Source: Betaproteobacteria bacterium (lineage in GTDB: Bacteria > Pseudomonadota > Gammaproteobacteria > Burkholderiales > SG8-41). Taken from it: 64,000 nucleotides of DNA. Location: contig JAOTVX010000005.1 of assembly GCA_029863175.1 (NCBI GenBank), positions 62,001 to 126,000 of the forward strand. Reading direction: 5' to 3'. The stretch's first letter is position 1. The number at the start of each line of letters is the position of its first letter. The notes beneath the pieces were generated by a model. That model was not told where the DNA came from, searched no databases, and saw nothing but the letters and a program-made list of their open reading frames with translations. Below are positions 24,339 to 32,184 of the stretch, piece by piece. The translations under genes and the position numbers were made by a program.

Positions 24339-25982
24339 CCGCCCACTGCGGCGAGCCTTGTAGTAGTTGATCAAGCCCAGGGTAGACGCGTCATGGGCCG
24401 CGACCGGCGCGGCGGCTTCCAGCTCCGGCAGGATGCGATTCGCGAGCTGCTTGCCGAGTTCCACGCCCCATTGGTCGAATGCGTTGATGTTCCAGATGAC
24501 GCTTTGCACGAAGACCTTGTGCTCGTAGAGCGCGATCAGTGCGCCGAGCGTCCGTGGACCGAGCTCATCGAGCAGGATCGAGGTCGTCGGCCGGTTCCCT
24601 GGGAACACCCGGTGTGGCATCAGCCTCTCGATCTCGGCTTCGGCCATCCCCTGCCTGCGCATGGCGGCCGCAGCCTCGTCCGCAGTCATGCCGCGTGCCA
24701 GGGCCTCGGTCTGCGCAAAGAAGTTGGCGAGCAGCATGTCATGGTGCCGGCGCAAACGGTGGTGAGGGCGGCAGCACGCGATGAAATCCGCCGGTACAGG
24801 AGTCGTGCCCTGGTGCAGCATCTGAAAATAGGCGTGCTGTCCGTCAGTGCCCGGCGTGCCCCAGGTGACGGGCGCGGTGTCGTAAACCGCCGTGCTGCCG
24901 TCGAGGGTCGCGCTTTTTCCGCAGGATTCCATCTCGAGTTGTTGCAGGTACGACGGCAGCAGGCGCAGGCGCTCATCGTACGGCAGCACCGCCCGCGCCG
25001 CTGCGCCGCGGAAGTTGACGTTCCACACCTCGAGCAGGCCGAGCAGGGCCGGCAGATTACGCGCGAGCGGTGTGCCGGCAAAATGCTCGTCGATCGCGCG
25101 CCCCCCGGCGCGCAGGTCGTCGAATCGGGCCATGCCGAGCGCCAGGGCAATAGGTAAACCCACGGCTGACCACAGCGAGTAGCGGCCGCCCACCCAGTCC
25201 CACATCCGGAATACGCGGTCAGCGGGCACCCCGAACTCGGCCGCGCGCGCGGGAGCGCTGGTCACTGCGCACAGATGCTTGGCGATCGCCGTCTTCCCGC
25301 GAAGATTGCGCTCGAGCCAGGACCGTGCGGTGAGTCCATTGGTCAGCGTTTCGGCGGTGGTGAACGTTTTGGAAGCGACGATCACGAGCGTGGTGGCGGG
25401 CGAGAGCGCATCGAGCACGGACGTGATGGACGCGCCGTCGACGTTCGAGACGAAGTGCACGCGCAAGCGGCTCCGTGAATCGCGCGCAAGCGCATCGCAC
25501 ACGAGCCGCGGGCCGAGGTCCGATCCACCGATGCCGATATTGACGACGTCGGTGAACGTGCGGCCAGTCGCGCCGCGCGCACGGCCGGTGCGTACGGCCG
25601 TGACCAGGCGTTTCATCTGGCCAAGCACCTCCGCGACTTCGCGCGTGACGTCGCTGCCGTCGAGCATCATCGGTTTTGCCGCGCGTAGCGCCATGTGCAG
25701 TGCCGCGCGATTCTCGGTCGTGTTGACGCGCTCAGCAGAGAATAGGCCTTGGATCGACTTTTCGAGATCGCATTCGCGTGCGAGCGCCAAGAGCAGGCGC
25801 ATAGTGTCAGACGTGACGACCTGCTTCGAGTAGTCGAGCAGAACGCCGCCGCCTGCGATTGAGAAACGTTCAAACCGCCGCGAGTCCTCTTCGAACAGGT
25901 GGCGCAAGTGCGCCTCCGCCAGATTGGCGTGATGCTGCTCGAGAGCCTGCCACGCAGGCAACTGGGTGCGAGATGTCGTCAA
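24330..25982 (-). CDS. pgi: Glucose-6-phosphate isomerase
   Basis: About 550 residues, interconverting glucose-6-phosphate and fructose-6-phosphate. NIGIGGSDLGPRLV, then SKTFTTAETLTN, and the family signature GGRYSLWSAVGLPIAL are all present, with the second signature region GVELGKQLANRI near the end. No ATG fits the family N-terminus (TQLPAWQALEQHH), so TTG at 25982 was chosen; longer frames reach 26156 but look non-coding. Its last codons, AAAGCGTGA, are shared with a repeat element. It is adjacent to a broken lrgB. Transaldolase and glucan phosphorylases lie 30 kb away. Confidence 0.9.
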   Translation of the reverse strand: MTTSRTQLPAWQALEQHHANLAEAHLRHLFEEDSRRFERFSIAGGGVLLDYSKQVVTSDTMRLLLALARECDLEKSIQGLFSAERVNTTENRAALHMALRAAKPMMLDGSDVTREVAEVLGQMKRLVTAVRTGRARGATGRTFTDVVNIGIGGSDLGPRLVCDALARDSRSRLRVHFVSNVDGASITSVLDALSPATTLVIVASKTFTTAETLTNGLTARSWLERNLRGKTAIAKHLCAVTSAPARAAEFGVPADRVFRMWDWVGGRYSLWSAVGLPIALALGMARFDDLRAGGRAIDEHFAGTPLARNLPALLGLLEVWNVNFRGAAARAVLPYDERLRLLPSYLQQLEMESCGKSATLDGSTAVYDTAPVTWGTPGTDGQHAYFQMLHQGTTPVPADFIACCRPHHRLRRHHDMLLANFFAQTEALARGMTADEAAAAMRRQGMAEAEIERLMPHRVFPGNRPTTSILLDELGPRTLGALIALYEHKVFVQSVIWNINAFDQWGVELGKQLANRILPELEAAAPVAAHDASTLGLINYYKARRSGRKA

Positions 25983-26173
25983 GACGGTGTTAAGCGCCGA
26001 ATGATGGCGCGAGCCGGAGATTTCGGCCCAATTGTACCTGTTTTCCCGTCGTGGGCCCCCGTAGAATTGCAATGAAACCCGGACGCGCAGTGCCGGCTTG
26101 ACTCCGCGCCTTGGGGCGGATGTCCCGCAGCCGCTCAATGCGCGGCCCGCATCCAACTGAGCGGAGCGCGCCG

Positions 26174-26440
26174 ATGCTCGGAGCCATTACGACGTTGCTG
26201 GTGATCCTGACCGGCATCAGCGGCGCGGTCATGGCAAAATTCGTCCTCGACGCCCTGCGCATCAAGGACTTCAGCGTGCGCGGGTTTGCGATTGGCATCG
26301 CCGCGCACGGTATCAGAACTGCCCGTGCCTTTCAGGTAAGCGAGGAAGCCGGCGCATTCGCCGGACTTGGAATGGGGTTGAACGGCTTGCTCACCGCCGT
26401 ATTGGTGCCGGTAGTCGTCGGCTTGATCAGGAACTTCTGA
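26174..26440 (+). pseudogene. lrgB: LrgB-family remnant, 5' truncated
   Basis: An 88-residue frame matching only the C-terminal third of LrgB/CidB murein-hydrolase export regulators: ILTGISGAVMAKFVLDAL, then AAHGIRTARAFQVSEEAGAF and GLGMGLNGLLTAVLVPVV. Intact LrgB is about 230 residues with more helices; the first two thirds are missing and the sequence upstream is the pgi leader. No lrgA partner is seen. It may still be translated from ATG 26174, but is best regarded as a fragment. Confidence 0.8.
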
Positions 26441-26451
26441 GGATGCATTAA

Positions 26452-27171
26452 ATGAACCGTGTCATCACTGCGTTTCTCGGTGCCGTGCGCGATCTGCGCG
26501 AAGCGCGCATCCTGGCGCTGGTGCTTGTGCCGCCGGTCGGAGCATTCGTGCTCTGGACTGTTCTCGCCTGGGCGTTCTGGAGCGACTGGATCGCATGGGC
26601 CGACACGATGCTCGCCGCGACGGCGTTCGGCCAGTGGGTGCAGTCGTTCGATCCCGGCTGGCTGGTGAGTTCTGTGGCCACGCTCGTGCTGATCGCGATC
26701 GTCGTACCGCTGATGCTGATCACGGTCGTGGTCATCACCGAGCTCGCTGCCATGCCGGTTATCGTAAAACTGGTAGGCCATCGCCATTTCGGCGCGCTCG
26801 AGCTGCGCCGCGGGGGCACCGTGATGGGCAGCGTGTGGAACGCCGTGCGCGGGATTCTGTGGTTCGCAGCGCTCTGGCTTTTGACGCTGCCGTTATGGTT
26901 GACCGGGATTGGCGCGCTGGTGCTGCCGCCTCTGTTGTCGGCGTGGTTCACCCAGCGCATGTTCCGCTACGACGCGCTGGCAGAGCATGCGAGCGTTGCC
27001 GAGTACCGGAGGGTCGTGCAGGGCAGCAGCGGCCGGCTCATCCTGATGGGCCTGCTGCTGGCGCTACTCTATTACGTTCCCGTGCTGAACCTCGTGGTGC
27101 CGGTGCTCTCGGGGCTTGCGTTCACGCATCTTTGCCTTGGCGAGCTGGCGCGCATCAGGCAGAAGGCGTGA
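26452..27171 (+). CDS. EI24-domain membrane protein
   Basis: A 239-residue membrane protein of the EI24/CysZ-like family (PF07264) with about five hydrophobic helices, including WLVSSVATLVLIAIVVPLML and a C-terminal VPVLNLVVPVLSGLAFTHL. CysZ members carry sulfate, but this group in betaproteobacteria is uncharacterised, so the substrate is unknown. ATG 26452 follows the lrgB remnant by 11 bases. The end Gln-Lys-Ala-stop is encoded by AAGGCGTGA, the same string that ends greB. Confidence 0.82.
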   Translation: MNRVITAFLGAVRDLREARILALVLVPPVGAFVLWTVLAWAFWSDWIAWADTMLAATAFGQWVQSFDPGWLVSSVATLVLIAIVVPLMLITVVVITELAAMPVIVKLVGHRHFGALELRRGGTVMGSVWNAVRGILWFAALWLLTLPLWLTGIGALVLPPLLSAWFTQRMFRYDALAEHASVAEYRRVVQGSSGRLILMGLLLALLYYVPVLNLVVPVLSGLAFTHLCLGELARIRQKA

Positions 27172-27205
27172 CGGCTGATGACTGACGACTCGTCAAGAGC
27201 TTCAC
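27163..27205. repeat. Repeat end at EI24 gene stop
   Basis: AAGGCGTGA (27163-27171) with the stop codon, followed by CGGCTGATGACTGACGACTC. The mirror-image end CCGTCAGTCATCACGCCTTG occurs at 28103-28122. The two bracket the hydrolase gene and its downstream word array. Confidence 0.65.
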
Positions 27206-27266
27206 TGCCAAGGACGTGGAGAAGCTTTAGCTATAATGTCACCGCCGCCGCAGCACGAGGTGCACC

Positions 27267-27848
27267 TTGCATGACCTGAAAGATCTTACGGTCTTTATCC
27301 TTCCCGGCCTGGGCGGCGCGGGGCCCGAGCACTGGCAAACCGCGTGGGGAAAGGCCTTTCCGAGCTTCAGCCGCGTGGAACAGGCCGATTGGGATCGGCC
27401 GGTTTATGAAGAATGGGCGGTCAGGCTCAGCGAGGCGGTGAAGGCAAGCACGCGCCCGGCCCTGCTGGTCGCACACAGCCTGGGCACTTCGCTCACCATG
27501 CGCTGGTCGTTCGATCAACCTGCCCTTGCGCAAAAGGTGGCCGGCGCCTTTCTGGTGGCGCCGACCGACCGGGACCGCTTCGACGCCGCGCCGGATTCGC
27601 CATTGCGCAACTTCGGACCCATGATTCTCAGGAAGTTGCGGTTTCCATCGTTGGTGGTAGCAAGCCGCGATGACGACCGCGTGTCGTTCGAGCGCGCCCA
27701 GGCCTTTGCCGCTGCCTGGGGCTCGACGCTGATCGATGCCGGCAATCTAGGGCATATGGGGTCGGCAGCACAACTGGGCGTCTGGCCTTTCGGCCTGTTC
27801 TGGTTCGGGCAGTTCGTCGCGTCACTCGATCGGCGGCTCGGGACTTAA
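27267..27848 (+). CDS. RBBP9/YdeN-family serine hydrolase
   Basis: A 193-residue small alpha/beta hydrolase. The nucleophile Ser71 lies in AHSLG, preceded by FILPGLGGAGPEHWQ; the acid Asp is in ASRDDDRVS and the His in GNLGHMGS. Family members hydrolyse small esters in vitro but natural substrates are not settled. No ATG is in frame, so TTG 27267 after an AGG motif is used; the ATG overlapping it is out of frame. Confidence 0.82.
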   Translation: MHDLKDLTVFILPGLGGAGPEHWQTAWGKAFPSFSRVEQADWDRPVYEEWAVRLSEAVKASTRPALLVAHSLGTSLTMRWSFDQPALAQKVAGAFLVAPTDRDRFDAAPDSPLRNFGPMILRKLRFPSLVVASRDDDRVSFERAQAFAAAWGSTLIDAGNLGHMGSAAQLGVWPFGLFWFGQFVASLDRRLGT

Positions 27849-28122
27849 CCGACCCGCCTGGGTGATGCGTGACGGGTGATAGGTCATGGGTACCTTAGCC
27901 CAGCAATTCCGAATCTCTATCCATATCTTCACTGGGCGTTGTCTTAGCGTCCTTCCAAAAGCGGTGACTGGTGACTCGTGACTGGACCTGCTGAGGCTCT
28001 TGGTTTTCGTTCGTAAACCTTCGCGTCCTCGGCCTCCTTTGCGGTGAGGCCTTTATCTTCCTTTGCGTCCTCCGCGACCTTGGCGGTGAAGCTTTTGACT
28101 AGCCGTCAGTCATCACGCCTTG
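27849..28122. repeat. Composite word-repeat region
   Basis: Starts after the hydrolase stop with GGGTGATGCGTGACGGGTGA, then ACTGGTGACTCGTGACTGG (27964-27982). Next come CTTCGCGTCCTCGGCCTCC, TTTGCGGTGAGG, TTCCTTTGCGTCCTCCGCG and CCTTGGCGGTGAAGC (28018-28092). It ends in TCACGCCTTG at 28113-28122. Several word families are joined in one gap. Confidence 0.75.
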
Positions 28123-28210
28123 TGCCTGAGCGCTTAAGGCAAAAAGCAGGACGCGTTGCGCCTGACGCAGTCACGTAATCATGCAGAGATGCGTGGTGGC
28201 AGAAAAGAAA

Positions 28211-28235
28211 ACGCCGCGCGGATCTCGCGCGGCGC
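28211..28235 (-). terminator. Intrinsic terminator of bktB
   Basis: Stem CGCCGCGCG (28212-28220)/CGCGCGGCG (28226-28234) with GATCT loop. On the minus strand it is followed by TTTTCTTTTC, as expected for termination of the thiolase gene. Confidence 0.8.
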
Positions 28236-28281
28236 GTCGATCATCGGTGCGGTGCCTACCGGTCACCGGTTACAGGGCTTA

Positions 28282-29469
28282 CTACATGCGCTCGAATATC
28301 GCCGCGATGCCCTGGCCGCCGCCGATGCACATCGTTACCAGCGCGTACTTGCCGCCGATGCGTTGCAGCTCGTAGAGGGCCTTGACCGTCAGGACCGCCC
28401 CGGTCGCGCCGATCGGGTGGCCGAGCGCGACGGCGCCTCCGTTGGGATTCGTCTTTTTCGGATCGAGCTTCAGGTCGCCTGACACGGCGAGCGCCTGCAC
28501 GGCAAAGGCCTCGTTCGATTCGATCACGTCCATCTGCTCGAGCTTCAGGCCGGCCTTGGCGAGCGCGTTCGTTGATGCCGGCACCGGGCCAATGCCCATG
28601 ATCTTGTGGTCAACACCGGCGAGTCCATACGACACGAGCCGGGCCAAGGGCTTGAGGCCCCGTTTCTCGGCCGCCGTGCGTTCCATGAGAACGACGGCCG
28701 CCGCGCCGTCGTTGATGCCCGAGGCGTTGCCCGCGGTGACCGTACCCTCTTTCTTGAAGACAGCGCGCAGCTTGGCCATGCCCTCGCGCGAGGCATCGGC
28801 GCGCGGATGCTCGTCCTTGTCGAAGACCACGGTGCCTTTGCGCGTTTTCAGCTCGATGGGAAGGATCTGGTCCTTGAAGTAGCCCTTTTCGATAGCATTC
28901 ACGGCGCGGCGGTGGCTCTCGACGGCGAATTCGTCCTGCTGCTCGCGCGTTATCTTCCATTGTTCCGCTATGTTCTCGGCGGTGATGCCCATGTGAACGG
29001 TATCGAACGGGTCGGTGAGCGCGCCCACCATCATGTCCACGACGCCGCCGTCGTTCATGCGCTGGCCCCAGCGCAGCGTCGGCATGAGGTAGCCGCCGCG
29101 GCTCATCGATTCCGTGCCACCCGCGACGGCGATGTCGTTGTCACCGAGCATGATCGATTGCGAAGCTGAAACGATCGCCTGCAGACCGCTGCCGCACAAG
29201 CGATTCACGGTCAGCGCGGTGGAGTCGTCCGGCAGGCCGCCCTTCAGGCAGGCCACGCGCGAGAGATACATGTCCTTGGCCTCGGTGTGGATGACGTTGC
29301 CAACGACGCAGGCGCCCACCTCCTTGGCCTCGACCTTGGCGCGCTTGACCGCTTCGCGGATCACCTGACCGGCGAGCTCAGTAGGGGCGAGATCTTTCAA
29401 TCCGCCGCCATATTCGCCGATTGCCGTCCGTACACCCGAGAGCACAACCACTTCGCGCTCGCTGCTCAT
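28282..29469 (-). CDS. bktB: Beta-ketothiolase, BktB type
   Basis: A 395-residue thiolase. The acylated Cys92 lies in NRLCGSG, the His in GHPIGATGA, and the second catalytic Cys in CIGGGQGIAAIFE. Segments such as SGVRTAIGEYGGGLKD, LSRVACLKGGLPD and MGIGPVPAS follow the BktB pattern of Cupriavidus, which makes or cleaves C4-C6 3-ketoacyl-CoA for PHA synthesis. A plain acetyl-CoA acetyltransferase cannot be excluded. ATG 29469 follows AAGGAGAAGGAC. With the PhaM-like gene it indicates PHA metabolism. Confidence 0.9.
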   Translation of the reverse strand: MSSEREVVVLSGVRTAIGEYGGGLKDLAPTELAGQVIREAVKRAKVEAKEVGACVVGNVIHTEAKDMYLSRVACLKGGLPDDSTALTVNRLCGSGLQAIVSASQSIMLGDNDIAVAGGTESMSRGGYLMPTLRWGQRMNDGGVVDMMVGALTDPFDTVHMGITAENIAEQWKITREQQDEFAVESHRRAVNAIEKGYFKDQILPIELKTRKGTVVFDKDEHPRADASREGMAKLRAVFKKEGTVTAGNASGINDGAAAVVLMERTAAEKRGLKPLARLVSYGLAGVDHKIMGIGPVPASTNALAKAGLKLEQMDVIESNEAFAVQALAVSGDLKLDPKKTNPNGGAVALGHPIGATGAVLTVKALYELQRIGGKYALVTMCIGGGQGIAAIFERM

Positions 29470-29588
29470 GTCCTTCTCCTTAACTGACTGATTAGAAAGG
29501 AAGTTCTTTGAAGATTCCTTGCCCCGGGGCCGGGGCTGGAGATGCGAAGTTTACGCCCCCGGTGCAGCACTGTCGAGAAAATTGTGCG

Positions 29589-29789
29589 CCACAGCATGCG
29601 CAACATGGCGGCGACGCGCTCGTGCGAGCAGGAACAGCGAAAGGCGAGCGGACGCGGCTCGAACAGTCGCACGTCCTCGTGGTAGTAGTCGTGGCGCTCG
29701 AAAACGGCCTGGCAGGTAGCCTCGAGGTGCGCGATCTCGCCGTGAATGGGCGCGCGCGCGAAGAGAAAGCGCCGGAGTTAGTCGGACAT
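29589..29789 (-). pseudogene. hslO: Hsp33 (hslO) remnant, internally deleted
   Basis: From ATG 29789 the minus strand reads Met-Ser-Asp, TAA, then LRRFLFARAPIHGEIAHLEA and QAVFERHDY: the N-terminus of redox chaperone Hsp33. It continues in frame with HEDVRLFEPRPLAFRCSCS, then HERVAAMLRML: the beginning of the Hsp33 redox-switch domain, normally about 185 residues later. The second Cys pair and C-terminus are absent. A stop at codon 4, a large internal deletion and a lost tail make it clearly non-functional. It lies behind the bktB promoter. Confidence 0.85.
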
Positions 29790-29812
29790 TAACTTCGGTG
29801 ACGAGTGATGGG

Positions 29813-29941
29813 TGACGAAGAAACCGTTTCAAGTTCCACGTTCCACGTTCAAAGTTCCAGGTTCCAAGTTCAATGTCAAAGCGGGGAACTTCGCGTGCGA
29901 CGTTCGTCCAACCTTGAACCTTGAACCTTGAACCTTGAACG
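29813..29941. repeat. Palindromic GTTCCAGGTTCC/GAACCTTGAAC element
   Basis: Left arm: GTTCCACGTTCCACGTTC, AAAGTTCCAGGTTCCAAG (29826-29872). A spacer with GCGGGGAACTTCGCG follows. Right arm: four tandem copies of AACCTTG (29911-29939), roughly complementary. It abuts the end of the GT39 gene. Confidence 0.8.
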
Positions 29942-29949
29942 CTCGCCCG

Positions 29950-31578
29950 TCAGCGTTTAGATGGCGGGACTTCCCGCTGGTAAAGCCGGTAGCGCTCGTC
30001 CTTGTCCCCCGGGCGCGCGCCCTCCCATAGCTTGCGCCATGCTCCCCGCGGAATGACTTCGTATTGTGGTGAGCCCTGGATGAGCAGCAGCTGGCAGCGC
30101 CGATGCCGCCCGGGAACTTCCTCGCGATACGTGATGATGCCCGCAAAATAGTGCAGCATCGCGCGCGGCGCCTCGGCCAGGTCGCGGCTGGCGATGCAGT
30201 CATAGTGCTTAGGTAGCGCCTGCTGCATGGACACGATCATGGACCGGTAGCTCTTCGAGGTGTCGGCCCAGCCCACGAACAGCGTGGCAAGCAACGCCCA
30301 CATTGCGGTGATGCCCGCCGCCCATGTCAGTAGTGGGCGCTCGGTGCTACGTTTCAGACGCACCAGAATGGCGCACCACGCCAGCGTGAACGCGAGCCCC
30401 AGAACGAAGGGAAGCCAGCGGAACCCTGGCGTGTAGCCGGGGCGGATGCGGTGCAAGTGTGCATGCAGGCGAGCCGGCACGCCCAGCTCAAGCCCACTCC
30501 AGTAAAACCAGAAGACCGCGATGGAAAAGAAAAAGGCCATGGCGCCAAACCAGTACCATGCATTGGACGCACCGCGACGTAGCGAATCGGGGCCCGGCAC
30601 CGCGAGCAGCGCGAGCGGTAGCAACAGCGGCAGCGCCAGCAGCTCGCGCGCGTTGGCCGAGCCGGACAGGAGCGCAAGCGTGACGGCAAAGCCCACAAGC
30701 GGCAGCACGACGACGGCCTGCGCCAGGCCGGTCCCGCGCGCCCGCCAGAGCACCCAGAGCGCGAGAATCCACGTGGGAAAAGCGTGCCAGGGCAGGATTT
30801 CAAAGTAGCGCGCGCTGCCGGCGCTCATCCCCGGCGCGTAGCCCAGATAGGTGGCGATGTTCTCATCCCAGAGCCAGCTGTAGAACAACGCTGGCGCCTG
30901 CCGGTAGAGCAGTGCCGGCCAGATGACGAGCCACGGCGCCGCGGCGAGCGCCACAACCAGGAGCGCTGCGCCGTAGCCGCGGCTGCGCCAATGGCGCGAG
31001 ATCGCGGGCAACAAGAGTGCGATGCAGCTCGAGATGACGAGCGGCAGCAGGCCGTTGGCGAGGAAAGCGATCCCGATTCCTGTGCCCGTCCAGAATCCGC
31101 CGACCGCGGGACGGCGCAGGGTGAGCGCCCAGCCGTAGTAGGCCATGGCAAACCCGGCCAGCATCGCTACGTCAGTGATGAGCTGATGTGAACGCACAAC
31201 GAGACCGAAGCAGCCGAGCAGCAGCAGCACGGCAATCGCGCCGCGCCCTTCGCCGTGGAGCTCACGCGCCGCCGCGCCGATAAAAATGAAAGTGAGGGCC
31301 ATCCAGAGGCCGGTCACCAGGCGCGCCGCGTCATGCAACGGTAACAGCGCCGAGAACGCCTGTGCGGCCGCGGCGGCGCTAAGGTAAAAGAGCGGGGGCT
31401 TGTCGAGGAATGGCTCGCTGGCGAGATGCGGTACCACCCACGAGCCGCTTTCGAGAATCGAGTAAACCACCCCGAACGTGTACGCTTCGTCCGGTTTCCA
31501 CGGATCGTGACCCACGAGGCCCGGGAGTATCCAGGCGACACACAGCAAGGTGACGAAGGCGGTGCGGGATGACGTCAT
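29950..31578 (-). CDS. GT39/ArnT-like glycosyltransferase
   Basis: A 542-residue polytopic membrane protein with about eleven to twelve hydrophobic helices. The N-terminal luminal motif HDPWKPDEAYTFG has the acidic residues typical of the PMT/ArnT (GT39, GT-C fold) family, followed by FLDKPPLFYLSA. Such enzymes transfer sugars from polyprenyl phosphate donors to lipid A, proteins or lipids; acceptor and donor are unknown here. No lipid-A arabinose genes are nearby. The stop overlaps a GCTGACGGGC segment adjoining the GTTCAAGG repeat. Confidence 0.85.
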   Translation of the reverse strand: MTSSRTAFVTLLCVAWILPGLVGHDPWKPDEAYTFGVVYSILESGSWVVPHLASEPFLDKPPLFYLSAAAAAQAFSALLPLHDAARLVTGLWMALTFIFIGAAARELHGEGRGAIAVLLLLGCFGLVVRSHQLITDVAMLAGFAMAYYGWALTLRRPAVGGFWTGTGIGIAFLANGLLPLVISSCIALLLPAISRHWRSRGYGAALLVVALAAAPWLVIWPALLYRQAPALFYSWLWDENIATYLGYAPGMSAGSARYFEILPWHAFPTWILALWVLWRARGTGLAQAVVVLPLVGFAVTLALLSGSANARELLALPLLLPLALLAVPGPDSLRRGASNAWYWFGAMAFFFSIAVFWFYWSGLELGVPARLHAHLHRIRPGYTPGFRWLPFVLGLAFTLAWCAILVRLKRSTERPLLTWAAGITAMWALLATLFVGWADTSKSYRSMIVSMQQALPKHYDCIASRDLAEAPRAMLHYFAGIITYREEVPGRHRRCQLLLIQGSPQYEVIPRGAWRKLWEGARPGDKDERYRLYQREVPPSKR

Positions 31579-31683
31579 CGGCGGTGACGGCTCCTTACCG
31601 GCCTGGTTCGCCGCCGTACCGGTACAGTGCTTCTCATTTTATGCATGGTGGCACCGATATTATCGCACCCCTCCGGCCAGAAG

Positions 31684-31764
31684 CGTGAGTAGTGAGTAGT
31701 GAGTGGGTGGTGGGATCGCTTTTGGGCACTAGGTTCAGTCGACTCACCACTCACTATTCATACG
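31684..31764. repeat. Palindromic GTGAGTAGTGAGTAG element
   Basis: Left arm GTGAGTAGTGAGTAGTGAGT (31685-31704) with GGGTGGTGGG. Spacer, then right arm GACTCACCACTCACTATTCA (31741-31760). The longest gap of the region, between divergent genes; here it is not next to an intact gene end but to a possible gene remnant. Confidence 0.75.
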
Positions 31765-31765
31765 T

Positions 31766-31906
31766 TCAGTCAATTTCTTTCAGCGTTTGCCCGGCAATCG
31801 GCTCGCCGGATAAATACATTCCATTGATGACTCTCAGGTAAAGCTCGGCAAAGCGGTCTAACGACAACCGTCGCGTGAGCTCGGAGAACGGAAACCCCCG
31901 CGCGCG
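31766..31906 (-). pseudogene. Possible glycosyltransferase C-terminal remnant
   Basis: On the minus strand an open stretch ends with ELTRRLSLDRFAELYLRVIN and SGEPIAGQTLKEID then TGA at 31766-31768. The LSLDRFAELYL pattern resembles the last helix of GT4 glycosyltransferases. A stop codon lies just upstream, so at most about 45 codons remain. Very tentative; it could be chance. Confidence 0.3.
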
Positions 31907-32184
31907 CCGTGATCACATGCAGTCGCTCAATGTTGCCGCGGCGAGCAGCAGGATGAGGCGAGTAAATTTGCTTGGCGTCAAGTTGATGTTCGACTTGGGG
32001 ATGGTTAAAGGCGGGGCCCGGTGACTCTGAACGGCGTGCTCGTGGCTCGCGTCACAAGCCACGGAGTGCACTGCCGCCATTTTACTGCCGGCGCGGCGGA
32101 CCCGAGGCAGGGGAGTCAACCCAGTTTTGGAAGGCCCGGGCGTCGTCGCGTACAATCGCGGCGTCAACACGCCCCGGATTTCCC
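31907..32184. other. Gap without recognised gene
   Basis: Upstream region of the gamma-glutamyltransferase gene. A minus-strand frame (31913-32170) shows no recognisable domain. A promoter for 32185 is expected; TTGGAAG..TACAAT near 32130-32155 is a weak -35/-10 candidate. Confidence 0.4.

Noticed and set aside
29508..29792. Plus-strand frame over the hslO remnant
   Set aside because: The opposite strand contains specific Hsp33 sequence; the plus frame is a shadow.
31913..32170. 85-codon minus-strand frame upstream of the GGT gene
   Set aside because: No ribosome binding site or family resemblance, and composition is that of non-coding DNA.
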